Shown: in pieces, positions 8,764 to 18,275 of the stretch
Layout of the letters: each line of letters starts with the position of its first letter
Numbering within the stretch: the stretch's first letter is position 1
Notes under the pieces: generated by a model
The model's database searches: none
The model's input: only the letters and a program-made list of their open reading frames with translations
Told to the model about the DNA's origin: nothing
Translations under genes and position numbers: made by a program
Assembly (NCBI GenBank): GCA_022823185.1
Contig: JAJDXQ010000025.1
Location: 62,001 to 126,000, forward strand
DNA length: 64,000 nt
Source: Caldilineaceae bacterium
Lineage (GTDB): Bacteria; Chloroflexota; Anaerolineae; Caldilineales; Caldilineaceae
Reading direction: 5' to 3'

Positions 8764-10821
8764 CTACTCGCTGAACGCGGCCTGTCCTACGGGTGCAGGG
8801 GCGCTGGTGCTCGGCCTGTCCTGCGCGTGTAAGGGCACATTGGCGAGTTCTCCTCTCGTCGGCGTCGTCGAACTGTAGATGCCGGCCACACTGGGATCGA
8901 TCGCGACTTCCGCGACCTCGCGGCCGGCTGCGTACGTCCCGCACCAGACCGAGATGAAGCTGTCCCCGCTTAGGACGCTGAAACTGAGGTTCCGGGAGGC
9001 GGCCGCGGCGCCTGTTACCGCCTGGTCCAGCGAAATGTAGACGGTCGAGTCGGCGCTGGAACGGTGATAGAGATTGTACAGTTGGGCGCAAGGGCTGGCA
9101 TCGACCCAGCTGACGTCAAGTTCGACGCCGCCGGCTTGCGGAAACGACAGTGCGACCGTGATCGAACTGAGCAATTGCGATGCCATTGGCGGCGGGAGAG
9201 CAACCACTGTGATCTGTTCCAACCCTGTGAGGGAGCCGCCGGCAACTTTGGTGAAGTCACGGAAAATCCAGGCCGGTTGGTCCAAATCGGCCAATTCCAC
9301 ACGGAACCAGTCCCCTTGCGTGTTGATGCCGGTGATTTTGACCCATGTTCCCTGGGGAATGGTGGCGAGGATGTTGTAGGCAAGGCCGGGTCCGGCGCGG
9401 GCGTTGAGGAGGGCAGGTTGGACGATGGCGGCCGGAAGGAGTGCGATCTGCTCCTCGGTTACCCTATGGACACCGGCCAGCGAGCCGACAACGGTGGTGA
9501 TGTCCTGGTAGACCCAGACCAGGGTATCCAGACTGACCAACTCGATCTGGAACCAGTCGTCATTGGGGTCGATACCGAAAATACGTCCCTGCGTGCCTCT
9601 GGGGACGATGCTGACGACGTCGTAGGTCAGGCCGGGCCCGGTGCGGACATTCATGGTGACGGGCACAGTGATGGCGAGCGGCACTGAACCGTCGGCGGCG
9701 GGGGCTCCGGTTATCCGCGCAATTTCTGCGGGGGTGTAGCGTTTGACGCCGGCGAGCGAACCGACCAGTACAGTGAGGTCCTGGTAGATCCAGGCCTGCC
9801 CGACCACGCCTTCGATTTCCACCTGGTACCAATCATCTTCGGGATCGAGGCCGATGATAAAGGCTTGCGTGCCTGCCGGCACGGTTGTGACAATGTCACA
9901 TTCCAGGCCGGGCCCGTTACGCACGTTCATTTGGGCGGGGAGGGTGATTGCGAACGGCCTCTCCAGGGGCAGCGGTGATGACTTCGGCCCAGAGTCCGAG
10001 ACGAGTGACTTGACCCGGTTGCCACCGTTGCCGCCGTTGCCACCGTTGCCGCCGTTGCCGCCTCCATTCTGAGTTGGCGTCGCTGTCGGCGTCAGCGTTG
10101 GCTGCAGCGGGTCAAACGTCGGCGTTACCGTCGGTGTCGCTGTCGGTGTCAGGGTTGGCTGCAGCGGGTCGAACGTCGGCGTTAGTGTCGGTGTCGCTGT
10201 CGGCGTCAGCGTTGGCTGCAGCGGGTCGACAGTCGGCGTTACCGTTGGCGTGGGCGTCTCGGTGGGGGTGGCAGTCGGACGCGCGGTCGGATACGGGGTT
10301 GGGCTAGGCATAGAGGGTTCACCGACCGTGAAGTTGTCAGTATCGGTGAGGGTATGGGACTGGTTTGTGTCGGGCTCGGCGTAGGTAACGGTAAGGAGAA
10401 GCGAGTAATGGCCAGTTTGACAACTATTGCTGATGCGAAGAGGGGCAGGACCGAATGACTTGCTGGAACTGTAAGACGATGAGGGCAGATCGCGGGCGCT
10501 GTTCAGCCCCTGCCCTTCGCAGCTGTTTACGTCAGTTGCGCCGGGGCCGCGGGTCTGCACGTCGAAACGATATGTTACGGAGGTGAAGCTGTCATTATCG
10601 TCACAGTCATTGTCGTTGTCTTCGTCGATGCAGGGGAAAAACCCGAGTTGGTAGACGGCCCTCAAGTCACCGCCCGGTAACACGGTGGACTCTACCAGGA
10701 AAACACCAATTCGCGGCGTGTCTTGGAACGCGTGGATTATCCGCGCGCGAGTGATGAAGATTACGGCCAGAAGAGGAAGCAGCAGTGCGACCAGAATGAG
10801 AGTCGTCGTTCGGTGACGCAT
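8764..10821 (-). CDS. Exported protein with three SH3b domains and a C-terminal beta domain (paralogue 3)
   Basis: A 685-residue exported protein. The signal segment is TTLILVALLLPLLAVIF. The N-terminal cysteine domain (about 30-165) is very close to that of paralogue 2 (FPCIDEDNDNDCDDND, SCEGQGL). Three 19-residue Thr/Pro repeats and a short Gly-Gly-Asn tract link it to three SH3b repeats (about 285-545), each with the N-x-R-xGPG-x-Y core. The last 130 residues form a separate domain with a pair of cysteines (SPCAQLYNLYHR and SVWCGTY), shared with paralogue 4. That domain may be an Ig-like or fibronectin-like fold. Function is unknown; a surface or cell-wall binding role is inferred from SH3b. 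Confidence 0.87.
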   Translation of the reverse strand: MRHRTTTLILVALLLPLLAVIFITRARIIHAFQDTPRIGVFLVESTVLPGGDLRAVYQLGFFPCIDEDNDNDCDDNDSFTSVTYRFDVQTRGPGATDVNSCEGQGLNSARDLPSSSYSSSKSFGPAPLRISNSCQTGHYSLLLTVTYAEPDTNQSHTLTDTDNFTVGEPSMPSPTPYPTARPTATPTETPTPTVTPTVDPLQPTLTPTATPTLTPTFDPLQPTLTPTATPTVTPTFDPLQPTLTPTATPTQNGGGNGGNGGNGGNGGNRVKSLVSDSGPKSSPLPLERPFAITLPAQMNVRNGPGLECDIVTTVPAGTQAFIIGLDPEDDWYQVEIEGVVGQAWIYQDLTVLVGSLAGVKRYTPAEIARITGAPAADGSVPLAITVPVTMNVRTGPGLTYDVVSIVPRGTQGRIFGIDPNDDWFQIELVSLDTLVWVYQDITTVVGSLAGVHRVTEEQIALLPAAIVQPALLNARAGPGLAYNILATIPQGTWVKITGINTQGDWFRVELADLDQPAWIFRDFTKVAGGSLTGLEQITVVALPPPMASQLLSSITVALSFPQAGGVELDVSWVDASPCAQLYNLYHRSSADSTVYISLDQAVTGAAAASRNLSFSVLSGDSFISVWCGTYAAGREVAEVAIDPSVAGIYSSTTPTRGELANVPLHAQDRPSTSAPAPVGQAAFSE
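10081..10255 (-). repeat. 57-bp in-frame tandem repeat in SH3b paralogue 3
   Basis: The motif gctgcagcggg recurs at 10101, 10158 and 10215, a period of 57 bases. It encodes 19-residue linker units of the type LTPTATPTVTPTFDPLQP. Confidence 0.85.
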
Positions 10822-10954
10822 TCGGCTCTACCTTACTATGGTCCTCACGGCGTGCCCACGAGCCAGAGACAATACCGGGAAGGCCGCGTAACACGAAACT
10901 TCGCTTGGCGAGTTCGGTTCGCTTCATCCACGAAGGTTGGCACTGATTGCGAAT

Positions 10955-11270
10955 TCAAGCCTTAACTATTGGACTAAAACAGGACCTCCCTGATTGACAA
11001 GACGAAAGAAGAGTTAGGGAAGTTGCCACTCCTGATTGTCTTGCCCAGAAACACCTGAAATTGGTTCCATTTGGGTGAGCTGATTGGAGAGGAACCGATG
11101 TCAGTATCTGGAATTCCCTGGTTGTGTGCGATGCCAGGCGATGGGGGACATCTCGTATGCGCTCGCAGCATCGCGATTGGCGATTCTTTGTTCTTGCGGC
11201 GGACTGCTCGCTCACCGCGGGCTGTCCGGCGGGCGCAAGGGCGTTACGGCAAGTCCGACCTGGCATTTCC
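10955..11270 (-). pseudogene. Decayed remnant of an SH3b gene end
   Basis: On the minus strand this region encodes ALAPAGQPAVSEQ, which resembles the tail of paralogue 3 (APAPVGQAAFSE). The plus-strand bases at about 11160-11240 (gctcgcagcatcgcgattgg and what follows) match the bases at about 8724-8800. The reading frame is broken and no complete domain survives. It marks an older round of duplication within the SH3b gene cluster. From 11270 to 11454 I see no feature. Confidence 0.4.
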
Positions 11271-11454
11271 TGGACTCAGTCTACGGTGGCGGCCTGAATC
11301 GGACGAAGCCATGCGACAAAAATTGCATTGTCGAATTCTTCAATTAGAGGTGGAGAATACGGGAATGAACCAGACTGTCATGACGCGAGATAGGAGAAGG
11401 CGGGGGGAGGGGGTAGAGAGACGGGGACGATATTAGGGGTATTGCCGTGAACAT

Positions 11455-11486
11455 GAAAAGCCCCCGCTGTCGGCCGTGACAGCGGG
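11455..11486 (-). terminator. Rho-independent terminator of SH3b paralogue 4
   Basis: A perfect 9-bp stem, cccgctgtc (11463-11471) and gacagcggg (11478-11486). On the minus strand it is followed by GGCTTTTC. A second small hairpin (gcccgc...gcgggc, 11501-11518) lies between it and the stop codon of the gene. Confidence 0.75.
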
Positions 11487-11548
11487 AGCCTTAGGGAAAC
11501 GCCCGCCTCTTTGCGGGCGCAGAGGGTTGTCTCATTTGGCGTGCCGGC

Positions 11549-14095
11549 TCAGCGCGAACCGTCGTCTATGTTGGGCGCGGCCGCGAACCCGCCGCTGGTG
11601 GTGGTGGAGCTGTAGGCACCGGCCACGCCGGGATCGATCTCGACTTCGGCCACTTCGCGGCCCCCCGCCACTGTGCCGCACCAGGCCGAGATGTAGCTGC
11701 TGCCCGATAGCGTGCTGAAGCTGAGACTTTTCGAGTTCACCGATGAGGCGGTCTCGGCCTGCTCCAGCGAGATGTAGGCGGTGGAGTCGGCGCTGGCGCG
11801 ATGGTATAGGCTGTAAAGCTGGGCACACGCGCTGCGATCAACCCAACTGACCTCCAGGTCGACGCCGCCTGCCGGCGGCAGTGACAACTCGACCGTGATC
11901 GAACTGGTTAACTGCGCCGCTGCTGACGGAGCGCCCCCCAACGCGAGCTGGATCAGACCCGGGAGGGCGCCGCCGGCCACCTTGGTGTAGTCGCGGAAGA
12001 TCCAGGCCGGCTGGCCGAGGTCTGCCAGCTCTACGCGGTACCACTCGCCCAGCGCGTCAATGCCGGTGATCCGGGCCCACGTGCCTTGGGGGATGGTGGT
12101 GAGGATGTCGTAGGTCAGGCCCGGTCCGGCGCGGGCGTTCAGAAGCGCCGGTTGTATGATCGCGGCGGGCAGCAGCGCCAGCTCCGCTTCGGTTACCCAT
12201 TTGACGCCGAACAGTGAGCCGACCACGGTGGTCAGGTCCTGGTAGACCCAGACCAGCGTATCCAGCCCTTCGAGCTCGATTTGGAACCAGTCGTTGGCCG
12301 GGTCGATGCCGAAGATGCGGCCCTGCGTGCCCTGCGGGACGATGCCGGCGATGTCATAGAGCAGCCCGGGGCCGGTGCGAAGGTTCATGGTGATCGGCAC
12401 GGTGATGGCCAGCGGCAGTGAGCCGTCCGCGCCGGGCGCGCCGAGCAGTTGGGCGATCTCTTGCAGGGTATATATCTTGACGGCAGCGAGCGAGCCGATC
12501 ACGGTGGTCAGGTCCTGGTAGACCCAGACGCGGGCGTCGAACCCTTCCAGCTCGATGTGGAACCAGTCGTCGTCCGGGTCGATGCCGTAGATGTAGCCCT
12601 GCGTGCCCGCGGGCACGGTGGTGACGATGTCGTAGATCAGGCCCGGGCCGCTGCGCACGTTCATCAGCTCCGGCACTGTGATGGCCAACGGCGCCGAACC
12701 GTCCGTAGACGCCGTGCCGGTCGCCAGCTGCACGATTTCCAGGGCCGTGTACTGTTTGACGCCCGCGAGCGAACCGACCAGCGTTGTCAGGTTCTGGTAG
12801 ATCCAGACCTGCCCGTCGATGCCGTCGATCTCGACCAGGTACCAGTCGTCATTGGGGTCGGTTCCTACGATGACGCCCTGTGTGCCGGCGGGCACGGTGG
12901 TGACGATGTCATAGGTCAGGCCCGGGCCGCTGCGCACGTTCATGATTTCGGGGATGGTGATGGCGAGCGGAGCCTGGGACTGCTGCGGCGAATAGGACGG
13001 TTGCGGCGTCGGGTTGCTGTTGAATGATTTGACGCCGACATACCCCTGGTTGTTGCCCTGGCTGCCGCCGCCGTTGTTGCCACCCGGCTGTCTGCCTTGG
13101 TTGTTGTTGCCCTGGTTGTTGTTGCCCTGATTCCCTTGGTTGTTGCCGCCCTGACCGTTGCCGCCACCGTTGCCTTGGCCATTGCCTTGACCGTTACCCT
13201 GGCCACTGCCTTCAACTGTAGGTGTGGCGGTCGGCGTCGCGGTTGGGCTGTCACCGTTGCCGCCATTGCCGCCGCCGTCCTGTGTTGCCGTGGCCGTCGG
13301 TGTGGCAGTCGCGTCCAATGGCGGCAGTATTTGTGGAATCAGTGGTTGTACCGGTGACTCACCCTCGGTAGTAGCCGTCGGTGTAGCGGTGGCTGTTGGC
13401 GTTGCAGCCGGCGCATTTGGATCGATGGTCGGCGTAGCTGTCGGGGTCGAGGTCGCCTGCGGCGGCTGCTGTTGCTGTGGCGGCTGCTGTTGCTGCGGCG
13501 ATCGCTGTTGAGGTGGCTGCGGCGTGGCCGTCGGGGTAGGGGTCGGTGTAGCAGTAACTAAGGGTGTCGGATCTGGGTCATCTCCGACTGCAAAGTATTC
13601 GATCGCGGAGGCCGCTTCCACCCTATCGGAACCCATCAGGATGACCTTCAAAATATATTGTCCTGTCGGACAACTCGTGGGAAGCCTGTTATGCCCGTAT
13701 TCAAACTTAATTTCGTCACCATTCGAAACTCCGGAACTTTTCGCAAAACTTTTATCCCCGCCCAACCCCTGTTCACATGCAGAAACGCGATTATTGGTGC
13801 CACGATCATATATCTCGGTGCGATGGTAACAGACGTCATCGAACGTTGTATGGTGCGGGCCCCCGACGTTCGCATCGCACCTAATACTTTGGATATTCCT
13901 GAAAGTGTAAAACGCCAACGTCTGACCTGGTGTCGCATTCCCAATGTAGTGATTCAGAGCAATATGCACCGACGGTCCAGGATTCTGGGCATAGGCGACC
14001 TGCGGCCGGGAGGCGATGATAACGGCCAGGGCGGCAGTCAACAGGGCGCCGGCCCCGGCCAAAATGATAACGGCCAGTCTGGTTCGCGTTTGCAT
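11549..14095 (-). CDS. Exported protein with four SH3b domains and a C-terminal beta domain (paralogue 4)
   Basis: An 848-residue exported protein. The ATG at 14095 is chosen over 14158 because it has a good ribosome binding site (AAAGGGG 7 bases upstream) and leads straight into a signal peptide (LAVIILAGAGALLTAALAV) with a likely cleavage after AYAQ. The N-terminal domain (about 35-165) is different from those of the other paralogues but also has several cysteines (SIRCDAN, DVCYHR, SACEQGLGG, PTSCPTG). A Pro/Thr/Gln/Gly/Asn-rich linker of about 200 residues follows, then four SH3b repeats (about 365-710), then the C-terminal domain shared with paralogue 3. It probably acts outside the membrane; the ligand is unknown. 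Confidence 0.88.
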   Translation of the reverse strand: MQTRTRLAVIILAGAGALLTAALAVIIASRPQVAYAQNPGPSVHIALNHYIGNATPGQTLAFYTFRNIQSIRCDANVGGPHHTTFDDVCYHRTEIYDRGTNNRVSACEQGLGGDKSFAKSSGVSNGDEIKFEYGHNRLPTSCPTGQYILKVILMGSDRVEAASAIEYFAVGDDPDPTPLVTATPTPTPTATPQPPQQRSPQQQQPPQQQQPPQATSTPTATPTIDPNAPAATPTATATPTATTEGESPVQPLIPQILPPLDATATPTATATQDGGGNGGNGDSPTATPTATPTVEGSGQGNGQGNGQGNGGGNGQGGNNQGNQGNNNQGNNNQGRQPGGNNGGGSQGNNQGYVGVKSFNSNPTPQPSYSPQQSQAPLAITIPEIMNVRSGPGLTYDIVTTVPAGTQGVIVGTDPNDDWYLVEIDGIDGQVWIYQNLTTLVGSLAGVKQYTALEIVQLATGTASTDGSAPLAITVPELMNVRSGPGLIYDIVTTVPAGTQGYIYGIDPDDDWFHIELEGFDARVWVYQDLTTVIGSLAAVKIYTLQEIAQLLGAPGADGSLPLAITVPITMNLRTGPGLLYDIAGIVPQGTQGRIFGIDPANDWFQIELEGLDTLVWVYQDLTTVVGSLFGVKWVTEAELALLPAAIIQPALLNARAGPGLTYDILTTIPQGTWARITGIDALGEWYRVELADLGQPAWIFRDYTKVAGGALPGLIQLALGGAPSAAAQLTSSITVELSLPPAGGVDLEVSWVDRSACAQLYSLYHRASADSTAYISLEQAETASSVNSKSLSFSTLSGSSYISAWCGTVAGGREVAEVEIDPGVAGAYSSTTTSGGFAAAPNIDDGSR

Positions 14096-14158
14096 CCTTT
14101 TCCCCTTTCCTATCGGCGAGCTTTCCTGCCATAAGGCATAAGTCGTGAACAATTCCAT

Positions 14159-15158
14159 ACAGTCCTGCAGATGGAGCGTTCGCCGATTGCGGAGGGCGTT
14201 GGAACGCAGCTGCCGCTGGGCTCCAGTTCATGCGGAGATGTGGCAACAGACAGTTCAAGACGGGCGCTGCGAATCAAGCGCGTCCCAGCCGGTTATGTGG
14301 TTGTGAGATGATTGGGGAGCGGGATGATAAGCCGCTCGAATGAAACAGCGGGTAGGCGCGGTCCGGCGATTTCGTGATAAGCCCGGAGGCGCGCTGGGCG
14401 CATTGAAGGGGAAGTGGATCGGGGCCGTGTATCCACCTCGTGAGTGCCTGAGAGGGGGTAGTTCCAGGCAACAGTATGTGTGCGGTGACTGTGCGCGCAA
14501 ATATGCCGATTATGACGCGGTCTGCGCTCCATGCAGTCATACGGCTAAGGCCGCCTTTCCGGGTTGTTGGACCGATAAAGATGATGATAACGATTTCCTG
14601 CGACTTCATACGCCCGAAAGGATCCTGATCGTAGATCGGTGAATCGCCGCCTGTCAAGCCTTTGGTCCCAGTTTCGGGCACTAAATATGGCGCGAAATTC
14701 AGGCGGGATTTGAGCGCGGATTCCGGTGCGCGGCGGGTCGTTTTCCAGTGTAATGGAGTGGAGGAAACGTTGCCATTGCGTAGGCAATAGGCATGGAAGC
14801 CGGCGCGGTTGCATCCGCGCAGCAGCGCAACTCCGTCAGAATCGTAGAGCGATCGTAGATCGATCGCAGATCAGTATTTTGGGCGCGGATTGGCCGGCGC
14901 ATTGGTCATTTGGTCTTGCAGGCGGAGGGGCGGAGGAACGAGGGGCGTCACGGGCGCGAACCTGGCGCGGCGAGGGGGCTGATCGCGACGCTCGCGACTG
15001 CTTCTGGGCGTGCCGGCCGCGCGCCTGGGCGGCGATATTGAACGGAGGGGTGAGATCGTATATTATCCTGGCAGCCGCGGCCAGAGCAGAGGGATATGCA
15101 GATGTGTACCGGGCTTTTCATGCGGGGCTGAGCGCGGGGCCATATCGCGAAGGGGGAG
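14159..15158. other. One-kilobase gap without a supported gene
   Basis: Open frames exist on both strands but none looks like a real protein. Short GATCG-rich motifs recur (gatcgtagatcg at about 14628-14640 and 14848-14862). The upstream signals of the minus-strand SH3b gene and of the plus-strand gene at 15159 should lie at its two ends. Confidence 0.5.
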
Positions 15159-16073
15159 ATGATGGGAGATTGCAGATATTGCGGAAAGTCGGCCGGCTTC
15201 TTCCGCAAAGAGCACAAGGCGTGCGCGGACGCGCATGAAGAAGGGCTGGCGCGTATCGACAAGATTTGTGTGGATGCCGCATTGTACGGAGCGGATGTCA
15301 ATCAGTTGGCCGACAGCGTGCGCTCGATCGGCGCGGCCGCCTATGTCGACACGTCCGGGGCGGCTTTGACGGCAGTGCTGGCGCGGGGGTGGGGGCAGGC
15401 GGTCATGGCGGCGATGGAAGACGACTTCCTTTCCGACGGGGAGAAGCGGGCGCTCAACCGGTACCGGGCGCAGCACAGTCTCGGCGCGCATGATCTGGAT
15501 AGCGGCGGGCATTTTACGCTGTATCGGATGATGAACCTGTTGAATGCGCTGAGCGAGCATGCTGTTGTGCCCCGCTGGGACCGGCGGCGGGCGCGGCCGC
15601 CATTCAACCTGATGAAAAGTGAGGAGCTGCTGTGGCTGTTCGGCGGCGTAGATTACCTGGAGCAGGTGACGCGGCGGGAGTTCCGGGGCGGGTCATTGGG
15701 CGTGAGCTTTCGCGTGGCCAAGGGCGTATACATCCGGCCGGGCGCGTTCCGGGGCCGTTCGGTGGCGACGAGCTCAATGCAGCATACCGATTCGGGGGTT
15801 CTTGGGATCACGACCAAGCACATCTATTTCAAAGGAAGCGGCAAGAGTTTCCGGGTGCGGTTGGAGAAGATCGTTTCGTTTGATCCGTACCGGGATGGGC
15901 TGGGCATCATGCGCGACACGGCGCGGGCCAAGCCGGAGGTATTCAGGATGGGCGAGACCGATGCATGGTTTCTGCTGAACGTAATCGACGCGGTGATGTG
16001 CATGGAGAGAGTCAGGCTGCCCAAGTCGGGCGATCCCACGCTGGAGGAGATTGTTGACGGGGATCCGGGTTGA
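15159..16073 (+). CDS. Protein of unknown function with N-terminal zinc-ribbon-like motif
   Basis: 304 residues. The first residues contain C-x2-C (CRYCGKSAGFF) and a later H-x3-C (KEHKAC), which could form a small zinc site. The middle is helical. The C-terminal third (VYIRPGAF, then LGITTKHIYFKGSGKSFRVR and LEKIVSFDPY) has the look of a PH/GRAM-type beta domain, in which a basic strand pair often binds membrane or peptide; this is an inference. A GGGGGAG sequence lies directly before the ATG pair at 15159/15162, so the exact start is uncertain by one codon. It is followed at 16 bases by the frameshifted gene at 16090. I do not recognise a named family. Confidence 0.7.
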   Translation: MMGDCRYCGKSAGFFRKEHKACADAHEEGLARIDKICVDAALYGADVNQLADSVRSIGAAAYVDTSGAALTAVLARGWGQAVMAAMEDDFLSDGEKRALNRYRAQHSLGAHDLDSGGHFTLYRMMNLLNALSEHAVVPRWDRRRARPPFNLMKSEELLWLFGGVDYLEQVTRREFRGGSLGVSFRVAKGVYIRPGAFRGRSVATSSMQHTDSGVLGITTKHIYFKGSGKSFRVRLEKIVSFDPYRDGLGIMRDTARAKPEVFRMGETDAWFLLNVIDAVMCMERVRLPKSGDPTLEEIVDGDPG

Positions 16074-16089
16074 GAGACAGGAGGAGAGA

Positions 16090-16945
16090 ATGAGGATGAA
16101 TAGACTTTATCTCACATTCGAAGGGCCAGACATCGGCGAAAGTGGACTGCCTGTAGATGCCCTTGCCCACGCATTGACAGGTATGCAAGACGCGATGCGA
16201 CTCATGGTCGAACATCTGGGAGGACGGCCGCCGGGGCCGGGGCAGCCCCCCCCCCCGCTGGGTACATGAGCAGAGCAGCCTGCAGTTGACCGCCGTGCGG
16301 CCAGGCTCGTTGGTGGCCGAACTGACCCTGACGCCGTCTGACGGGCAGCTGCCTTTGGAAAACTACGGTGAGCAGGCAGTCGAAGCCATCTGCAGTTGGG
16401 ATGGCAGCCAGGATTCCACACTGCCTCAAGCTGTGACCGACAGACTCCGCGATATACCCTCGGCACTGCCTGAGGATGTGCGGTTCTGGGTTGGCGGCGC
16501 CGACAGGCGCCGCAAGACAGAAATCAAACGCCCTAGCCCAACTTCCCGGTCGGTGCAAGAGAGTGAAGAGGCCCACCTGCAAGGTTGGCTCAGGGAGGGA
16601 AACTGGTACAGAGGAACAGCCCAACTGTACGACTACACAGGCTCCTACGTACGATTGCGCTTCAGTGAGGAGCACGCTCAGGACATGCTGCGCTTTGCCA
16701 CCCAGTATGTAGAAGTCCATGGCCACGGGAAGTTTAACCAGGACGAAAATTGGACGAACGTCACCGTAGAACAGATTGCTTCTACGCCTTCATGGCGCGA
16801 ACCCTTCGACTTGGAAGAATTCCTAAACGATCCGGACCCCAAGGTCTTCGACCCTGACAATCTGATAACTGCCAGCGAACCATTCGATGTCGATGAGTTC
16901 ATACAGATTATCCACGCCGGCCGCGACGAGGGCAGAAAGGAATAA
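16090..16945 (+). pseudogene. Frameshifted (or phase-variable) protein preceding a PIN toxin
   Basis: Two open halves form one protein. The first half starts at ATG 16090 (AGGAGG, 5 bases upstream) with MRMNRLYLTFEGPDI and ends early at TGA 16267-16269. The second half continues in the neighbouring frame (RWVHEQSSLQLTAVRPGS) to 16945. The switch is at a run of 11 cytosines (16246-16256); ten would join the halves into a protein of about 285 residues. It ends five bases before the PIN gene at 16951, the usual place for an antitoxin, although the size is larger than common antitoxins. It could be a true mutation, an assembly error in the homopolymer, or reversible slippage. Confidence 0.7.
16246..16256 (+). 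repeat. C11 homopolymer at the frameshift point
   Basis: Eleven consecutive cytosines inside the coding region. The upstream and downstream coding frames differ by exactly one base, so loss of one C restores a single open frame. Confidence 0.9.
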
Positions 16946-16950
16946 CCAGA

Positions 16951-17340
16951 TTGATAGTTCTGGACACCAGTGTTGTATCCTACATCTTCAAGAAGGACAG
17001 CAGGGCCTTGTTCTACCTGCAGCAGGCTCATGGCCGTCGTGCACTGATCTCGTTTCAAACACTGGAAGAACTCTGGCACGGCGCCTATTTCGGAGGATGG
17101 GGCCACAAGCGCAAACATGAACTCGCCAACTAACTCAAAGGGTACACAGTGGTCTGGCCCAGCGTCAGACTGATAAACGTTTGCGCCCAACTGCGTGCCG
17201 GTCGAAAAGTTGCCGGGCGTACTTTGCAATCTGCTGACGCCCGGATTGCTGCAACCGCCATCATGCTGCAATGTCCGCTTGCCTCCCACGACCGGGACTT
17301 CAGCGGAATTCCTGGACTAGAGGTCATACAGGCACCATAG
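16951..17340 (+). pseudogene. PIN-domain (VapC-like) toxin with an in-frame stop
   Basis: The frame opening at TTG 16951 encodes MIVLDTSVVSYIF, the first strand and catalytic Asp of PIN ribonucleases, with a likely second acidic residue in LEELWHG. It stops at TAA 17131-17133 after 60 residues. The same frame then continues without interruption to 17340 with SADARIAATA and PLASHDRDFSGI, which supply the remaining acidic residues of a PIN domain of about 129 residues. A single substitution in a tyrosine or glutamine codon would explain the stop. The toxin is therefore probably dead, as is its partner upstream. Confidence 0.8.
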
Positions 17341-17476
17341 AGCCGCCCACCCTAGCCGGTTTGCGCCCTAACCTATTCGGGCGTATTATTGCGCGGCGAA
17401 TTAAACAGTTTAGTCAACGCGTGACCCGCCTCCGCTGGCAAGGGGTGGAAACGCGGAAAGGGCGTTTTGCAAACGC

Positions 17477-18202
17477 GTGGCTGCGAAAAAACGGGCAGAA
17501 AATGAGTTGCGCCCGGTGCGGTTTGAACTTGATTATATTCTGCACCCGGAAGGGTCGGTGTTGATCAGCATGGGTGACACGAAGGTGCTGTGCAACGCCA
17601 CGGTGGAGGAGCGGGTGCCGCGCTGGCTGCACCGCTCTTCGCGGCGGCACGGCTGGGTGACGGCTGAGTATTCGATGTTGCCGCGCAGCACGCACCAGCG
17701 CGTGGATCGGGAGACGATGCGCCCAAGGGGGCGCACGCAGGAGATCACGCGGCTGATTGGCCGCAGTCTGCGGGCGGCGGTGGACCTGGACAGGCTGGGC
17801 GAGCGGCAGATCGTGGTGGATTGCGATGTCATACAAGCGGACGGGGGGACGCGCACGGCGGCGATCACGGGGGGGTATGTGGCGCTGGCGCTGGCGGTGA
17901 AGCGGCTGGAGCGGAGGAAGAGGGCGAAGCCGGGCACGCTGATCCGGCAGGTTGCGGCGGTCAGCGTGGGTATCCTCAACGGGAAGGCGTTTCTTGATCT
18001 GGACTACCAGATGGACCAGAACGCGGATGTTGATTTCAACGTGGTGATGACGGACGGCGGCCAGTTTGTCGAGGCGCAGGGGACGGCGGAGGGGGAGCCG
18101 TTCAGCAAGGGCGCTTTCAACGCGATGCTGTTGCTGGCGGAGATGGGGATCGATGAGTTGCTCCGACTGCAGAAGGAGGCGCTGGCGGAGGCGGGATTCT
18201 AA
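17477..18202 (+). CDS. rph: Ribonuclease PH
   Basis: 241 residues, the normal length. RNase PH is a phosphate-dependent 3'-5' exoribonuclease that trims the 3' ends of tRNA precursors and degrades structured RNA as a hexameric ring. Visible family features are [20 protein letters not shown] near the N-terminus, [34 protein letters not shown] and the C-terminal [20 protein letters not shown]. The start codon is GTG at 17477; the family opens a few residues before the ELRPV motif, which supports it. The gene is followed closely by a LacI-type regulator on the same strand, with a short GTGGTCAGTGGTC repeat between. Confidence 0.95.
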   Translation: MAAKKRAENELRPVRFELDYILHPEGSVLISMGDTKVLCNATVEERVPRWLHRSSRRHGWVTAEYSMLPRSTHQRVDRETMRPRGRTQEITRLIGRSLRAAVDLDRLGERQIVVDCDVIQADGGTRTAAITGGYVALALAVKRLERRKRAKPGTLIRQVAAVSVGILNGKAFLDLDYQMDQNADVDFNVVMTDGGQFVEAQGTAEGEPFSKGAFNAMLLLAEMGIDELLRLQKEALAEAGF

Positions 18203-18232
18203 CTGCAGTGGTCAGTGGTCGGTGGTCAGCAG
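18201..18232 (+). repeat. Dispersed GTGGTCAGTGGTC repeat, copy after rph
   Basis: The 20 bases aactgcagtggtcagtggtc occur here (18201-18220) and again exactly at 28989-29008, each time right after a stop codon. A related form is at 46689-46713. Function unknown; it looks like a short intergenic family built from TGGTCAG units. Confidence 0.7.
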
Positions 18233-18275
18233 TTCGAAACTGGATGGACGGGATTCAAGCCAGGGGGAGCGGGTA

